Below, piece after piece: positions 13,553 to 26,480 of a stretch of 64,000 bases of DNA. The first letter of the stretch is position 1, and each line of letters starts with the position of its first letter. Both the position numbers and the translations under genes were made by a program. Source of the stretch: Malachius bipustulatus (taxonomy: Eukaryota > Arthropoda > Insecta > Coleoptera > Melyridae). Where the stretch lies: NCBI GenBank assembly GCA_910589415.1, contig OU342634.1:24363144-24427143 (forward strand). Direction: 5' to 3'. Below the pieces are notes generated by a model. The model did no database searches and was not told the DNA's origin. It saw only the letters and a program-made list of their open reading frames with translations.

Positions 13553-14061
13553 GCTTTAAAACTTTTTTCTTTTTCTGAAAAAATGGCGAACAATTTTTTT
13601 TAACTTTTTACATTCAGATCCCTGTTTCCTGAATAATGTTACTGCCTATCTCCACGATAGAAACCAAAAAGTTTCAACTACAATTTGTTGATGCGTGTTC
13701 CACTTTTTCCTTTGATGTTACCTCTTCAAACGGAAAAAGTCGCAACACGTAACATCAAAAGGAACATTGAGCAACTCACAGAAACATTTGTAAAGTTTTT
13801 CAGAAATTTGGAACAACGTGATGAGTTCTTAAAAGGGGACACCCTGGCAAATAAGTATATTATTTCAATTTGCGCCCTAAACTATTATTTCACACCTTCA
13901 TAGGCATAATTTAGCCAGATGGTTGGTGCTAGAGGAACTCAATAATCATTAGATAAATGATAAATAATAGACCTAATTTGGGTCGGTCCGGCTCTAATCT
14001 AATAATGTGCACGAGTTCCGCTGACGCCGAATTAATCCTTGAAATTATATATTTTAATTTC

Positions 14062-14083
14062 ATTATTATTATTATTATTATTG
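14062..14083. repeat. (ATT)n microsatellite
   Basis: About seven uninterrupted ATT units in an AT-rich intergenic stretch. Confidence 0.9.
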
Positions 14084-14365
14084 TGACTGATAAGTGAAAA
14101 CATTAATTTTTACCATGATTAGGTATACATACGCACGATATTTGCTCAATCACCCTAGACAATAACATTAATATTTAACAGCAACACAGCACACAGCAGC
14201 TATATAGTTTTTGATAACTGCTTAATATTGAACTGAACAATAATTTTGATTTGTTACCTAAATATGTTTAGTCAAAAAAGTACAAAATAATGGACGAATT
14301 TATACTTTTTTATAGGAACACGAAGAAGTCACGTGATGTAAATGAAATTGTTACAATATACAAAC

Positions 14366-14477
14366 CTTTGGTAAAAAGTGGTTTAACTGTGTAAGTCAAA
14401 TCCTCGAATTCGATATCAATCCTCTTGCAAGCACCCGATATAACTGCGCAACTGTCCGCAATTTGATTATTTTCCAT
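14366..14477 (-). CDS. ABCG-type half-transporter first coding exon
   Basis: ATG at 14477-14475 opens 37 codons plus one base, followed by donor GT (AAAG|GTTTGT). The peptide starts MENNQIADSCAV and ends KRIDIEFEDLTYTVKPLFTK. The final 20 residues are the clearest ABCG signature in the window: an I-D-I-E-F-E-D-L-x-Y-T-V strand as found just before the linker and Walker A of ABCG1/4-like and White-like proteins. A 5' exon ending there in phase 1 is plausible for the family. No Walker A coding sequence is visible in the 5 kb before the next such exon at 9161, so this exon probably splices to an exon beyond the left edge. The upstream minus-strand sequence is A-rich (AAAACAAAACA before ATG). It could alternatively be a remnant of a duplicated gene. 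Confidence 0.7.
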
Positions 14478-15124
14478 TGTTTTGTTTTTTGTTTTTTACT
14501 TGACCCTAAAGAACATGAATATTAATCATATTCCAGATACAAGGTCAGTTTAATTTAAAGTAGTTATTCTGAGTCTGGATCACTTTTCAGGCCACAAAAA
14601 GTCACACGCGCGAAGACACACACACCCTCTACACTGCGAAGTCACCACTTAAATGACACTTTTTGGCTTTGGTCACATAGTATACCTACATAATATACAG
14701 GAATTTGTGTATACTTCTCCAATGGCGACAAATATTGCATGAATGATTGATTGCAATGATTGAATTTCGTATACACCTTCCATTGTTTTTTATCAAATCG
14801 TTATGAGTTACTTACACATTATTATAGTTTTAACAATAAGGTTTTTTAATAATACTTTGCTACTAGATATTTGAAGGGCTCTCAATTAGCAAGGAATAAT
14901 CAATGTTCACAAGCTTGATATACTTACATAGGTTATATTGATTATTTCTGGATTGTGTATAATGCAGTGAAATTACATTACAGTGAATGTTATAAAAATA
15001 GCACACATGTATCTATCTATGTTATTCTGACTCAATTGTGAACACTCACGTTCTATTTTATTTGATAATTAAGATAACATAATCATTATACATACAACTA
15101 TAGAACAGCTCAGTGTGAAATACA

Positions 15125-16128
15125 CAGGGTGTCCGTTTTTCGAGCTTAAGCATGGGGATCTCGGTTATCTTAAGAGATACGAAGTCGGTCGAATTGGGCA
15201 AAGTTGCATATTTTTATGCCGAGTTAATACTCTGAAAAAAAATTCAGGATATTTTCAGTCGTTGCTGAAATATCCAGGAAAAACCGAAAAATCTAATTTT
15301 CTTATTTTTGCCATATCTTTCTTATTTTTGAAAATTAATAAATAATTTTTTGTAGGCTTACGTAAGCCGTTAAGAGCTATCCATCTGACGTTTCAAAAAT
15401 TTTCAAAGCCGACTAGATCCAAGAGTTTTCACAGTCAACTTTCGTTTTTCTTATGGCCACCATATTGTTTTTTTATGTTGTTCGGTATAAAAAAAGCATT
15501 GAAAGTAAAAATTGTTAAACTTCAAAAAATAAATTTAAAAAAATTTTATTCTTCTTTTTTCTTTACAAAAAAAAACAACTTTTTAGACCTAATTTCATAA
15601 ATAAATTAAAAAACCATAAGGCAAGCACTATTTCGGCGTATTTTATAAATGTTGACGTTTTTCGACGATGTATTTTTTTGGTTTTTCTTTGAAAAGAGAA
15701 TAAAAATTAAAAAAAAAAGTTTTTGAAGTTTATTAATTTTTGGTTTCCATTATTTTTTCACATCGAACGACATAAAAAAACAATATGGCGGCCATAAGAA
15801 AAACGAAACATGACTGTGAAAACTCTTGGTTCTAGTCGGCCTTGAAAATTTTTGTAATGACAGATGGGTAGCTCTTGCCTCTTGCCGACTTAAGTAAGCC
15901 TACAAAAAAATATTTATTAATCTCCAATAACAAAAAAGATATGATGAAAATAAGAAATCTCGATTTTTCAGTTTTTTCAGGATATTTCAGCAACGACTGA
16001 AAATATCCTGAATTTTTTTTCAGATTATTACTCGGCATAAAAATACGCAACTTTGTCCCAATTCAACCGACCTCGTATCTCTACTGATAAGCGAGATCCC
16101 CATGCTTAAGCTCGAAAAACGGACCCTG
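15125..16128. mobile_element. CAGGGTG-type foldback element, 1.0 kb
   Basis: Left end CAGGGTGTCCGTTTTTCGAG, right end CTCGAAAAACGGACCCTG (one GT lost), with TA on the right and CA on the left. The arms pair for several hundred bases, with GGGGATCTCGG, CAACGACTGAAAATATCCTG and 'ccatattgtttttttatg' appearing on both sides. Apparent 72-76-codon frames on both strands are reflections of the palindrome. Confidence 0.85.
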
Positions 16129-16686
16129 TATGTGACAAAATTGTATGAGTAATGTTATTGAATTTTACTTAAATTAAAAATTTTACATCTGCGGGTTCCC
16201 CCAGATTCTTTTGGATATAAACACAGTATGTCGGTTTGTAACAGTTATGATTTTTCCTTTTTAGATATTAGAAAGGTGGTGTACCTAAATATTTTTATCG
16301 CGATTTTTATAAAACAATAAAACAACTAATTACTATTAATAGGTATCAAACATTTTTGAACGGAGTATATCTTAGGTAAGTAGGTAGTTGACGAAATTAA
16401 TTCAAGAGTGAGATAATACCTAATCGACCTTTGTGTACATTATTTATATCCACTTATTATTTATAATTTCGGTAGGTAAAAGATAAACAATACCTTTCTC
16501 AAAACATATCGCCTAAATATTATTTTTATTAGATAATTAAAAAATTAGTTCATTTAAATAAATAAGATTTCTATTAACCTTATCAGAATTATACGCCTTA
16601 TTAAGTTACTATCATAAACAGCAACTATTCCGAGATTACAGTGTAGTGCTTCATAGATAAAATATAATAAAATAACAAATAAAATA

Positions 16687-16969
16687 GTGACTTCCGTGGC
16701 CTAGTGGTTCTCCGCTGGCTCACGAAGCCATAGATCGCGGGTTCGAAACTCACCTCGGCCCGCTTTACTTTTCAGATTCATTTTCGAATGTCTGTGAAAA
16801 GTAAAACAAGCGATCGAACGTTTAAATGGCAAAAATATATAAAGTGTGTGTGGCTAAAGAGTTCGTCTCAAAGCCAAATTACCAGAGTGGAGCGACTATG
16901 TCTTACCTACACAGTTAAGACCGATGCTCCCTCTTAAAAAAAAAAAAAAAAAATAAAATAAAATAAAAT
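16687..16969 (+). mobile_element. tRNA-derived SINE, full-length copy
   Basis: The head contains RNA polymerase III boxes: A box TGGCCTAGTGG near 16698 and B box GGTTCGAAACTC at 16739-16750, in tRNA-like order. A possible anticodon stem TGGC...GCCA with loop TCACGAA suggests an Arg(ACG)-like ancestor; that detail is tentative. A tRNA-unrelated body follows, ending in GTCTTACCTACACAGTTAAG and CTCCCTCTT, then an A-run and TAAAA repeats. Fragments of the same 3' end lie at 13486-13552 and, inverted, at 31675-31750. AAATAAAAT sequence on both sides may be the target duplication but is ambiguous in this A-rich setting. Confidence 0.8.
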
Positions 16970-16983
16970 GAATATAGATAGGT

Positions 16984-17306
16984 ACATCATGTTGCTTCAC
17001 TTTTCGTTTATTAAGGGGAAGTGGGGGTTGTATTAGTGATGCCTACGTGACCAAAGTACCGTACGCCTGCAAAGTTTCTCAGTACTGCAAATACCACACT
17101 ATCACCAACAACAAGGAATTACCTACCCTTATGGGTGCATCATGTTTCTTCACTTTTTTCAAATTATTAAAGGTCAGCAGTGGGAACTGTATTCACGATG
17201 CCTACGTGACCAAAGTAACGTGCGCATGCAAATTTCTCAGTACTACAAATAACACATTTAACGCCAACACCATGCAAGGAATCTACCAACCCTTATGGGC
17301 AGCAAT
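16984..17306. repeat. Two-unit diverged tandem duplication, period about 155 bp
   Basis: Unit 1 (about 16984-17136) and unit 2 (about 17137-17306) share the order CATCATGTT[G/T]CTTCACTTTT, GATGCCTACGTGACCAAAGT, TTTCTCAGTACT and ACCCTTATGGG. Spacing of matched words is 153-159 bases. A 90-codon plus frame runs through both units; it looks like an accident of the duplication rather than a known protein. Confidence 0.75.
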
Positions 17307-18116
17307 GAAAGATAAGTAAAGATTTCACAAACGATAATTACCTGTCTCGCGGATGAACGAAACTGGTTTCTGTGTGTCTTGAGATTTTATTAAAAAGTTG
17401 TTATGGTTCCTTTATTATTTGTTTATTTATTTTATTATACCTACCTTAATCTGAATATTAAATTTGATTAATCTTTGAACTTTATTATGGTTCTACTCTC
17501 ATACCTTTCTAAATTTTATTTTATTTTTAGATTATAATAACTATAAATAGATCGACTATTACTCTATTAATAACTTGTTTAAGGTGTCTGTCAAAACACC
17601 TTTTATTGTCACACCTCCTCAAAGAATCATTTTAACATTTCTTCAAGTGAACCCTAAGAGATAACAAGTTAAGCTGAATAGATAGATATCTTAGAAAAAA
17701 AACTCCAACAGTACCTGGTCTTTTGCCAGGCATCCAGAATTTCATGAGTGTCCTGAGAAAAAATATTATTGCGCAAAAACTTGCACAGAAGCATCATATT
17801 CAAGAAAAAAACGACATCAGAGAGCCAGATAAGCAAATACACACAAATTACCAAATTGGTTTCAATCAAACGATACATATCGTTTGGTAGTCTGTCAATT
17901 TAATTTTTTTTAATTGGTTTCAGTAAAGTTTATATTAAAAATTTATACAAAATATCCGAGAATGATGAGTGAAATAGTCAGGCGATGATTCTACTTAAAC
18001 AATTAATGCCACAAGTTCCTACTTATAACATTTTTTCTAATGTTGTAGGGGACTTAATGGGCGCTTGATTATTATTTTTCCTTTCAAAGAAAGCAACTAT
18101 CCGGCGAATTTCCAAG

Positions 18117-18537
18117 TACAGGTTGGCCTAATTTCCATGTTTTAATAGGGAATATTCATAACTATAAGAGATACAGAAAAATGCTCGTGGGTGGAAAGAA
18201 AAATAATTGGCTATTATCATCTTTTGTTTTCGAGTTATTATTTTCAATTCGATTTGTTTTTCCATTTTCCGTAATTTACTAATAGAATTAAAAGGAAATA
18301 GTTTAGACATTCTTAGACACTTTTTTGGAAAGAATGCAGTGGCGTAGCGATTTTTTCAAGAAAACATTTAATATTCGAGTTATGACATAAAGCTATATTT
18401 TTTTAAATGGAAGTTATAGGTAGAACTAAAATCGAGTTTTTGCAAATAACTGGAAAACAAAAGACGATAATAGACAGTTTTAGTTTCCATCACTGACGTT
18501 TTCTCAAAAACAGCGATCGAGGATGTGCCATCCTGTA
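18117..18537. repeat. Decayed foldback element
   Basis: TACAGGTTGGCCTA at the left and TGCCATCCTGTA at the right are degenerate inverse ends. Inside, TATCATCTTTTGTTTTCGAG and its counterpart GGAAAACAAAAGACGATAAT pair. It is more diverged than the other palindromes, so probably older. Confidence 0.5.
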
Positions 18538-18700
18538 CATAATATCGAAAAAGTGATTCTGTAGTCGTTCAGTGAATCGTGTTTTTTAAAAGCGTTTTTT
18601 AAAATAAATCAAGTCAATCGGAATTTTAAAATATTTTCTATTTTATGAGTGATTATTTAAAAGCCTCGTTGTTTCTGCCATTAATTAAGATAAAACTGTA

Positions 18701-19420
18701 CAGGGTAGCCTACTATCCATATCCGATCCATTCATTCGACTAGCACCGCACGCTTTATTTATCTGTTAACCGTGCTCAAGAGTCTGTGATAACATCTGTG
18801 ATTTTATTTTAATAAAGAGTACCTGTTGTTCTGCTGACCTGCTTGTTATTGTTGACCCTCTTAGACTAGCGACTCAACCTACGACCCTTGTTTTTTTTCT
18901 GTCTCATGCTCTCAGCGACTATTTTTCCCCTCTAAGGGTTAAATAGTTCGTTTCAAGTGGCGGCATCGGAATATAGCGCATAAACTGTTTTCATTTCAAA
19001 ATGCTTCAAACTTGCTCAGAAACACTAGCCTTATGCAAGCCAATTATTTTCAAAAATAATTGTCCCAAAAGTTGCCAACAGCAAACAACTGTTTTATTTT
19101 AATTGGAACACCCCGTATATTGTTACATTTTCATGTTTCGTGAGAAAATCTAATAACAACGCTTTATACAGTTTAAGATTATAACGAGTCATTTATTAGT
19201 TATAAACAAATGAAAATCGCACTTTTCATTTTGAAAGCAGTGCTCAAACTCGTTATCAGATTTTATCTGAATTTTATCAGATTTTTCGTCACCATGTGTA
19301 TAACAATTTCAATTACACTGTACAGTAAGATACCAAATTAAAAGTAAAGATAGGGACATGTAAGCAGTTTTCTGATTTTTTGACCCGTTTTTGATCTAAG
19401 CTGCTTTGAAAATGGAAAAC
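18701..19420. repeat. Decayed composite foldback holding core copy 3
   Basis: A possible left end CAGGGTAGCC follows TA at 18699. From about 19100 the sequence reads GGAACACCCCGTATATTGTT ACATTTTCATG and then follows the shared core order (GTTATAAACAAATGAAAATC, then ATAGGGACATGTAAGC, then AAGCTGCTTTGAAAATGGAAA). The palindrome is eroded and the right arm is missing, so this is a relic. Its outer sequence differs from the other two core-bearing elements. Confidence 0.5.
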
Positions 19421-20381
19421 CATTTTAGGGCAATATAATTTTATGTACCTAACAACAATAATTTAGAGAGATTGTTTTTTATCACATGGTATAGGTATAG
19501 GAATAATAATAATTATAGTTTATCTTTTTTATCTTATTTACGTAAAGATGTTCAGGTTTGTAACCCAGAGCAAAATCTTTTAATTTATTATAATTGAATT
19601 CAAAGGACGTGAAGAACAAGCATAATTTTATGTCAATATTAACCAAGTTACGTCTCCGTTTTCATGGTAATAATACTCTGCGTAATGATAATAATAATTA
19701 TATGTAGAAATGAAATTATACTACAAAACGGACTGATATTCCATTTAATAAATCAATAGGAAAATTTTTCGAGGGAAAATATTATTGAACTCTAAACCAT
19801 CGGCAATTGATTTATTTATTCCTGCAGTCTTATTATGGCAGAGAATTTCATGGAAAACATCACATAAGTACCTAAGCTGTCAACAGAATAGTTCTTACTT
19901 CGCTCTATTGATGGCGCTACATGTCAAAACGACGCGAAAAAAGTTTGTTAACATACTGTTGTAGTGCAATGAGTGAAACTTAAACTGGATTATTTTCATA
20001 ATAATACCTAATTATGAAAAAGTTTTACTCTACGTACTCTACGTCATGTATGTCTGAGAAATTATTTCATTTAAATTAAGGTAGGTAATTCGAGAAACAT
20101 TGACATAAAAATATCATTGAATAAATAAAAATCACCATATTATTTCCTTACATGTCAGACAACGCCCTCATCTAGCAGTTGCGGTGGTAATAAAATGAAA
20201 AAATCATAAAAATGCTATCGACAGAAGAAGGAAAACTCTTTGTAATGAGACTAATCTTGTCAAATCCCGTTGAGGTTAATTGGAATAATCTACATTGGAA
20301 TAAACAAAGTTTTGACGGTCCCCCACCACTTTATTTATGAAGTTATTATAAAAACTGCAAGGTAAAAAAATAGTTATTTAT

Positions 20382-20498
20382 TATACAAGAGAAAAAAGTG
20401 ATAGATTTTAGCTCGAGATGTGATTTCGTCCCCGACGCGTTTAGCGGAGGGGACAAACACATCGAGAGCTAAAATCGCACTTTTTTCTCGTGTGTAAT
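20382..20498. repeat. Palindromic MITE-like hairpin, about 117 bp
   Basis: Left arm TACAAGAGAAAAAAGTGATA ... AGCTCGAGATGTG pairs with right arm CACATCGAGAGCT ... GCACTTTTTTCTCGTGTGTA. The loop is unusually GC-rich for this window (CCCCGACGCGTTTAGCGGAG). Confidence 0.65.
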
Positions 20499-22723
20499 AT
20501 ACAATTTTTTTCTGCGAGAAGAAATATCAGTGTTAGAATGTCGAAAAACGTAGTTAGATAACTGAAAAATTATGTCGGAAAAATGATTTATGTTAAACTT
20601 GGATTTTCAAACTGTCTTTTATCGTAATTGACGTTGCCTGGGTAACGAAACGATTTAATTATTACATAAACGTCATATTAATGTAATTAAAATTGAAGAC
20701 AGTTTTGCAAAGATTGCAAGTTAGTTTTCGATGAGTGAATTTAATAATATGGATAGTGATTATTATGAAAATTCCCTTAATAATTGCCATTTGGATAATA
20801 AGGTAACTTTCCTTTACGTATATTTGATATAAATTTAATGATATCTGAGTGTTAATAGTAGCTATACCTAAGCCGCCATTTCGGGGAAATAAGTACTCAT
20901 TTATTTCCCTGCTAATTCATTTATTTCCCCGATAAGATGTGCAGCTCACATAATGAGGCATTTTTCTACCTGTCAACGAGGAAAAAAGGTCAAACTTATA
21001 GCTCGTCGCAGAAAAAAAGAAGTTATTTAAGCATTTCCATGATGCTTTGAATATAACCCTAAATATTAAAAATGACGAGGAAATAATTCAAATTTTTTCT
21101 TATTTAGTCACGGTTGTTACGCCCCCCAGCGGTCATTTCAGAAACTCAAAACTATTTGACAACGAATTTTTAGGGTTACTTTACTTTTAAAAAATTTTTG
21201 CCTGAGACTGCACGATGCTTAGTCTCTGAGATATTCCCGGCGGTGACCATTCTTAATGACCCTCCCGTAAGTATAGATTGACCAATTCAGATTGATTGAT
21301 TAATTACTGTCAAAGGTTTGCAAGACTATTGTTAAATTGTTAAATTCATAAAATTCAATAATTAGAAGAAATGAAGTGTCTCAATTCGCGTATTCAGAAT
21401 TCTCTTCCTTTAACCGTCTCGAATGAAACTATTCCCAGCTGTCACCCGGATATGATAATAATAAGTATATGATGGTTATTTTATGTAATGTCTCTTAAAC
21501 TAAAAGACGATATACTTTTGTGAAAATATTTTGAGGCCGCTAAAGGTCTCAATTAAAAAATGTGTTTATGTTGCAGCAAAATGTAAATTTAGAGGGATAA
21601 GGTGGAAATGAGTACTTTTTTATACATTTTCTGCGATACCTATCTCATAAATTAAAACAGCGTATATTTTTGAATAGCCATTTTCATCGAAACTTGATGT
21701 TTCAAGATAATAATATAAGCTAGTATTACTACCTATTTCTTATTTAAAAAAATGGTAGAATTTCGCGAAATAAAGTTTAGAACCACCATAGTTTTTCACT
21801 GAAACATAGCAGCAATATTCAACTACGCCAGTTTCAGAAGGGGCAACATTTCCATGACCATCTCAAAAACTACATAGGTAACTCAAACCAATGATTTGTT
21901 TAAAGAAAATCCTTGAAAAATTCTATTTTTGAGGATATAAAATTAAGCTCTATTACTCGTATCGCTCTGTGTTAAATTTCAGCTTGATTCAAATTCTACA
22001 ACAGACAAGCACAAAAATGCGTGATCCAATAATTATAAGGGTTCCATTATTGTATCTCAATAATCCGAAATCTTAAAAATTAAAATTTGTAAGTTCATTA
22101 AAAACTCACATGTGTAATGATCCTGAAAGATAAGAACGCCATTTTAAAAAAGGAATGGTACTACGCATTTCCTCCAAAGAAAAAAGTTTTCGGTACTTAC
22201 ATTTTTGACAAACTAAATTAATGTTTCTCTCTACGATATATGATTCTTTACGATTCCTTCCTGAGCAGCCAACTTATCTACATAAATCTACATAAATAAA
22301 TCGATTGGTCTTAGACTTTGAGAAGTAATCATTAATAATAAAAAAGTTTACAAGGCTTACAAAGTTGCAGTGACTTTATTTTCATAATGAATTCAACAAA
22401 TTTTCTTTCTTTTAATAAACTTTGAACCATTTCAATAATAATAATTATTCTCGTTTGTAATAAACGTTTCCCTCATGTACGAAAGTTCAAAGTGTATTTA
22501 TTGATATTATAATGCACGCGAACGAAGTCTTTGACCCATATTCAAATAAGTAATAAAGTTCCGTGTTTACAATAAATATTAAAAAAAAACAATTTTAATT
22601 TTAATCAAACTTTTTTATATGTATTTTTGTTGTAAACTACGTTTTGTCTGATAGTACTTATATTATTATGAATAGTTATACAGGGTGAGTCAGTTTTTTG
22701 TAGCAGGACTTCACAAGTTTATA

Positions 22724-23467
22724 CCGTGTGTCCCCGGATAGGTGAAACGACTCTTATAAAAGGCAAAAATTTTTTGATTTTAATTTTAATTTTTTGGGGT
22801 TCAGCCCTGCTTGGCTAAAGAATAATTTCTAACAAAATTTTAGTTTTGAGAAATAAAGCATGCCTTGGAAATTTCCAAGAAACCGGTTTTTCTGTTGAGT
22901 AAAGTGCCTTTTATGTGGCAAATACGACAAAATGTTATTTGAAAAAGTTGTTCAGAATCAACAATTAGGTCCCTATACCAAATTTCAAAGTCATAGGCCA
23001 ACTTTGATCTTTTACATTTACTTTTATGTTTATTTCACAAATCAAAGAATTTCATTTGTAACAAAGACTTATATTGACAAATTGCTATTGCTATGGGTAC
23101 AATTTGGTTTTTCCATGGCAGTCATTGTTACAAAATGAAATTCTTTGATTTGTGAAATAAAACATAAAAATAAATTAAAAAAATTAAAGTTGGCCTATGA
23201 TTTTGAAATTTGGTATAGGGACCTAAATGTTGATTCTGAACAACTTTTTCAAATAACATTTTGTCGTTTTTGCCACATAAAAGGCACTTTACTCAACAGA
23301 AAAACCGGTTTCTTGGAAATTTCCAAGGCATGCTTGATTTTTCAAAACTAAAATTTTGTTAGAAATTATTCTTTAGCCAAGCAGGGCTGAACCCCAAAAA
23401 ATTAAAATTGAAATCAAAAAATTTTTGTCTTTTATAAGAGTCGTTTCACCTATCCGGGGACACACGG
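22724..23467. mobile_element. CCGTGTGTCCCC-ended foldback, copy 1
   Basis: A 744-bp palindrome beginning CCGTGTGTCCCCGGATAGGT and ending ACCTATCCGGGGACACACGG, with TA on both sides. It sits inside the left arm of the larger foldback at 22681; the uninterrupted right arm shows the pre-insertion site (TTTATAATAGAAGACC on the reverse strand). A closely similar 769-bp copy is at 62589-63357. The 68-codon frames within it derive from the palindrome. Confidence 0.9.
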
Positions 23468-23538
23468 TAGAAGACCTGTTTTAAGGAATAAAAGTTCCTA
23501 TAAAAAGATAGGTATCCGGAAAAGCTTAGAAAAAAATA

Positions 23539-24257
23539 TGAGGTGTTGAAAAAAAAATTTTCAGTGTTCACCGCATAACTTGGGCATTGGTCAATATTTT
23601 ATTAAATTATCGCAAGAAATTATCTATTATACATATTTAAGACCACACAAAATGAAGAAAACCGCGAGTGAAAAAATTCATCATACAGGGTATATGACCC
23701 CTTTTTCGCTCAACAACTTCTACGCCCATGTTACAAGATCTTACTTATCAGGGTTGGATTCCCTGGAGTTTTAGGGTACATATGTATATATAAAAAAACT
23801 CATGAATATTTGAAATTCCCCATATTTTTCAAGTAAATTGAGTCTAAACTGCCCTAAACCACTTATTTTGCTATACAAAATCATGAATTTTGTAATTATT
23901 ATTTTATATCTAAAAATAACAATTTATATCGAAAAAATAGGCTTATTTTCCCAGTACGATGAAGTATAGACTCAATTTACTTGAAAACTATGGGAAATTT
24001 GGAATATTCATAAGTATACCTTTTTTTTTGTAAGAAATCTCCAGGTAATCTAACGCTGATAAGTAAGTCTATGGGCGTAGAAGTTGTTGAGCGATAGAGG
24101 GGTCATATACCGTGTATCTACGCCACTGATTAATCTTATGAATTTTCTTCGTTTTGTGTTTTCTAAATTATAATAAATAACCTCTTGGTATAAAATCAAA
24201 ATATTGAGAAATGCCCAAGTTCTGCGGCACAAACAGATTTTTTTTCAACACCCTGTA
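23539..24257. repeat. Inner nested foldback units
   Basis: Inside the 22681 element a second concentric pair is seen: degenerate ATGAGGTGTTGAAAAAAAA on the left and TTTTTTCAACACCCTGTA on the right. A third pair lies at 23684 (TACAGGGTATATGACCCC) and 24116 (GGGGTCATATACCGTGTA). This suggests successive insertions of related TA-targeting elements into one another's centres. Confidence 0.6.
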
Positions 24258-24374
24258 TCTTTTTTTCTAAGCCTTTCCGGACTTATGTTTACGAGAGCTT
24301 TTATTCCTTAAAACAGGTCTTCTATTATAAACTGGTGAAGTCCTGCTAAAAAAAAAACTGACCCACCCTGTATA

Positions 24375-25144
24375 CAGGATGTTTTGTAATCGAATGTCAA
24401 TATTTAAGGAGGTGATTTTTGGGTCCATTTTAAGAAGAAAACTTCATAAGAACGTATGTCCTAAAAGTCTTAATTTTTGAGATACAGGGTTGTAAAATTT
24501 TTTAAAATAAATGATTTTTTCATAATATCTGTAATACCGCTCTGGATATTTTAATGAAATTTAAGACAGGTATTACTCATCAAGAGGCATTTTTTCATGT
24601 ACCACATTTCGTTTTATCTCCACTAGTGACGATCTTGCAGAATTTTACCTGCATATTTTTATATTTTTTTATTGTCATTTAACGACAATCTTGTGACCAT
24701 GTAGAGAAACAGATTATATTTTTTAAAACGAAAACCGTGCTTTGGATTGAAAAAAACAATTAATCAAATTTGCTTGGAAATGAATGGGGATTCGAAAAAT
24801 GATTTCTATTTGAACAGAAATCAGTGGCGTACCATCAATGTCTGCTAAAATATGCCGGTAAAATTCTGCACGATCGTGCACCATCGTCACTAATGAAAAT
24901 AAAATGAAACGTGGTACATGAAAAAATGCCCCTTGATGCGTAATACCTGTATACGAAATTTCATTAAAATATCCAGAGCGGTATTACAGATATTACGAAA
25001 AATTGATTTATTTTTATGAAACTTTACCACTCTGTATCTCAAAAGTTAAAACTTTTAGGACATACGTTCTTATGAAGTTTTCTTCTTAAAATGAACCCAA
25101 AAATGACCCCTTTAAATATTGACATTCAATTACATAACACCCTG
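24375..25144. mobile_element. CAGGATG/CACCCTG foldback, 0.77 kb
   Basis: Separated from the preceding foldback only by TATA. The left end CAGGATGTTTTGTAATCGAA pairs with TTCAATTACATAACACCCTG. Inner arms share AAGAAGAAAACTTCATAAGA and ACGTATGTCCTAAAAGT with their complements. TA follows at 25145. Confidence 0.85.
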
Positions 25145-25146
25145 TA

Positions 25147-26139
25147 TTTACTGAAGGCTTCCCTCAGAAAAGTTTAAACCGTCATCGATTTGCGTGAAAA
25201 TTGGTTACTTACCAATTTAGAGGGTGCCTCAAGTAACAAAATTGACATAACCTTCTCGGGGACTAAACTCATTTCATCAAAAAGCACCCCAGGAATCGAT
25301 AAAGAGACTTTCTAAGCAAAATATACTTCATAAAGTTTTCTCGATACGTTAATATTTTTTGAGTTATTATAATGATTGAAAATGTTGAACTTTCATGAAA
25401 AATGCATGTTTTGAAACTGTCTGCTATAAATATGTAACTCTAAAACTATACGTTTTTCGAAAAAAAAAACTTTTCTTATCAAAACGAATGCTAATAAAAA
25501 AACAAAGAGATTGATTTTTTTCTATGAACATTTTAAGTTGAATCTAAATCGACTTATAGCTAGCTAATGTTTGCGGTTGAGAATGCTTTTTTCTTGAAAA
25601 AGTACTATTTCAATAAAACAGAATTTTTCAAATTTCTCTACAAATGTCTCTTCTTTTCATAATAACTCAAGACTGCTAAAGATACGTAAAAAAACAGAGA
25701 GCAAAAATTTAAGTTTTTTTTTAAGATTTTTTTTAATTTCTGTAGGATAAAAAACAATCGAGATATCTAACGTTATTAGAACTTTAAATTTTATTATAAG
25801 GATCATCAGGCAAGAGCCGTTTAGCCTCTAACTTTTAAAAATGACTGGTGTTACAAAGTATAAATAAAGATAAATAGTGATTTCAAAATTGAATAGAATT
25901 TTAAAACGTAACAATTAAATTTATGACTTGTAACAAATAATAAGTAATAAATGAAAAAAACAAGGTGACTCTTTTCTGACCAGATTTGCAAAAAAACGAA
26001 CTAAAAAAATCAGATTTCACTTATACTTATTTATTTCCATAAAAAAATCATTAACAAGATTTTTTCAATAATAAAAAATGCATTATTTATTCAGATATAG
26101 GTTGAAGTGGTTTTCACTCAATTAATTCGAAAAATAAAC
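25147..26139. other. Intergenic stretch with no supported gene
   Basis: AT-rich sequence with several phrases typical of old foldback interiors, but no ends or frames that can be supported. Confidence 0.4.
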
Positions 26140-26480
26140 TGTGTTTCACTTTAAATGGCAGCACGTCAATATATATACATATATTTTTTTTTGTGATTTT
26201 CAAAAAACTTTTCTTCTGTTTGTAAACCATCCGAAGCTCTCTTAAGCGAATAAACTAAATTTTAGCCGTTGTAGAGAGCTAGTGTACTGTGATAAAAAAT
26301 AAACACTAAAAATTAAGAATACATATTAGATTTTTTATCGAAAAATGTTAATAAAAAAAAGTAAAAATCATCTCAAACCTCCAAATCTTGAGAAAAAAAT
26401 TGAAATTGGACAGAAAATTTATTGGATGATTTTTTGTTTTGTTTTGTTTTTAACCAAACTCAAGATTTGGAGGTTTGAAG
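26140..26480 (+). repeat. Unclassified repeat family Q, copy 1
   Basis: Contains TTTCAAAAAACTTTTCTTCT, CATCCGAAGCTCTC, ATTTTAGCCGTTG and CTAGTGTACTGTG in order, then an inverted pair CAAACCTCCAAATCTTGAG / CTCAAGATTTGGAGGTTTG (about 26375-26480). The same words occur in the same order on the opposite strand at 61885-62500. Its ends are not defined. Confidence 0.5.

Larger units (their letters stand above)
22681..24370. mobile_element. CAGGGTG foldback, outermost of a nested set
   Basis: Flanked by TA at both ends. The left end CAGGGTGAGTCAGTTTTTTG is mirrored by AAAACTGACCCACCCTG at the right. Next, AGCAGGACTTCACAAGTTTATA pairs with TATAAACTGGTGAAGTCCTGC, and TTTAAGGAATAAAAG with CTTTTATTCCTTAAA. 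The left arm is interrupted by an insertion of a different family at 22724-23467; the right arm gives the empty-site sequence. Further palindromes are nested in the centre. Confidence 0.85.

Noticed and set aside
16690..16760. Functional tRNA gene
   Set aside because: A and B boxes are present, but the acceptor stem and anticodon stem do not pair well and an A-tailed body follows, so it is a SINE head.
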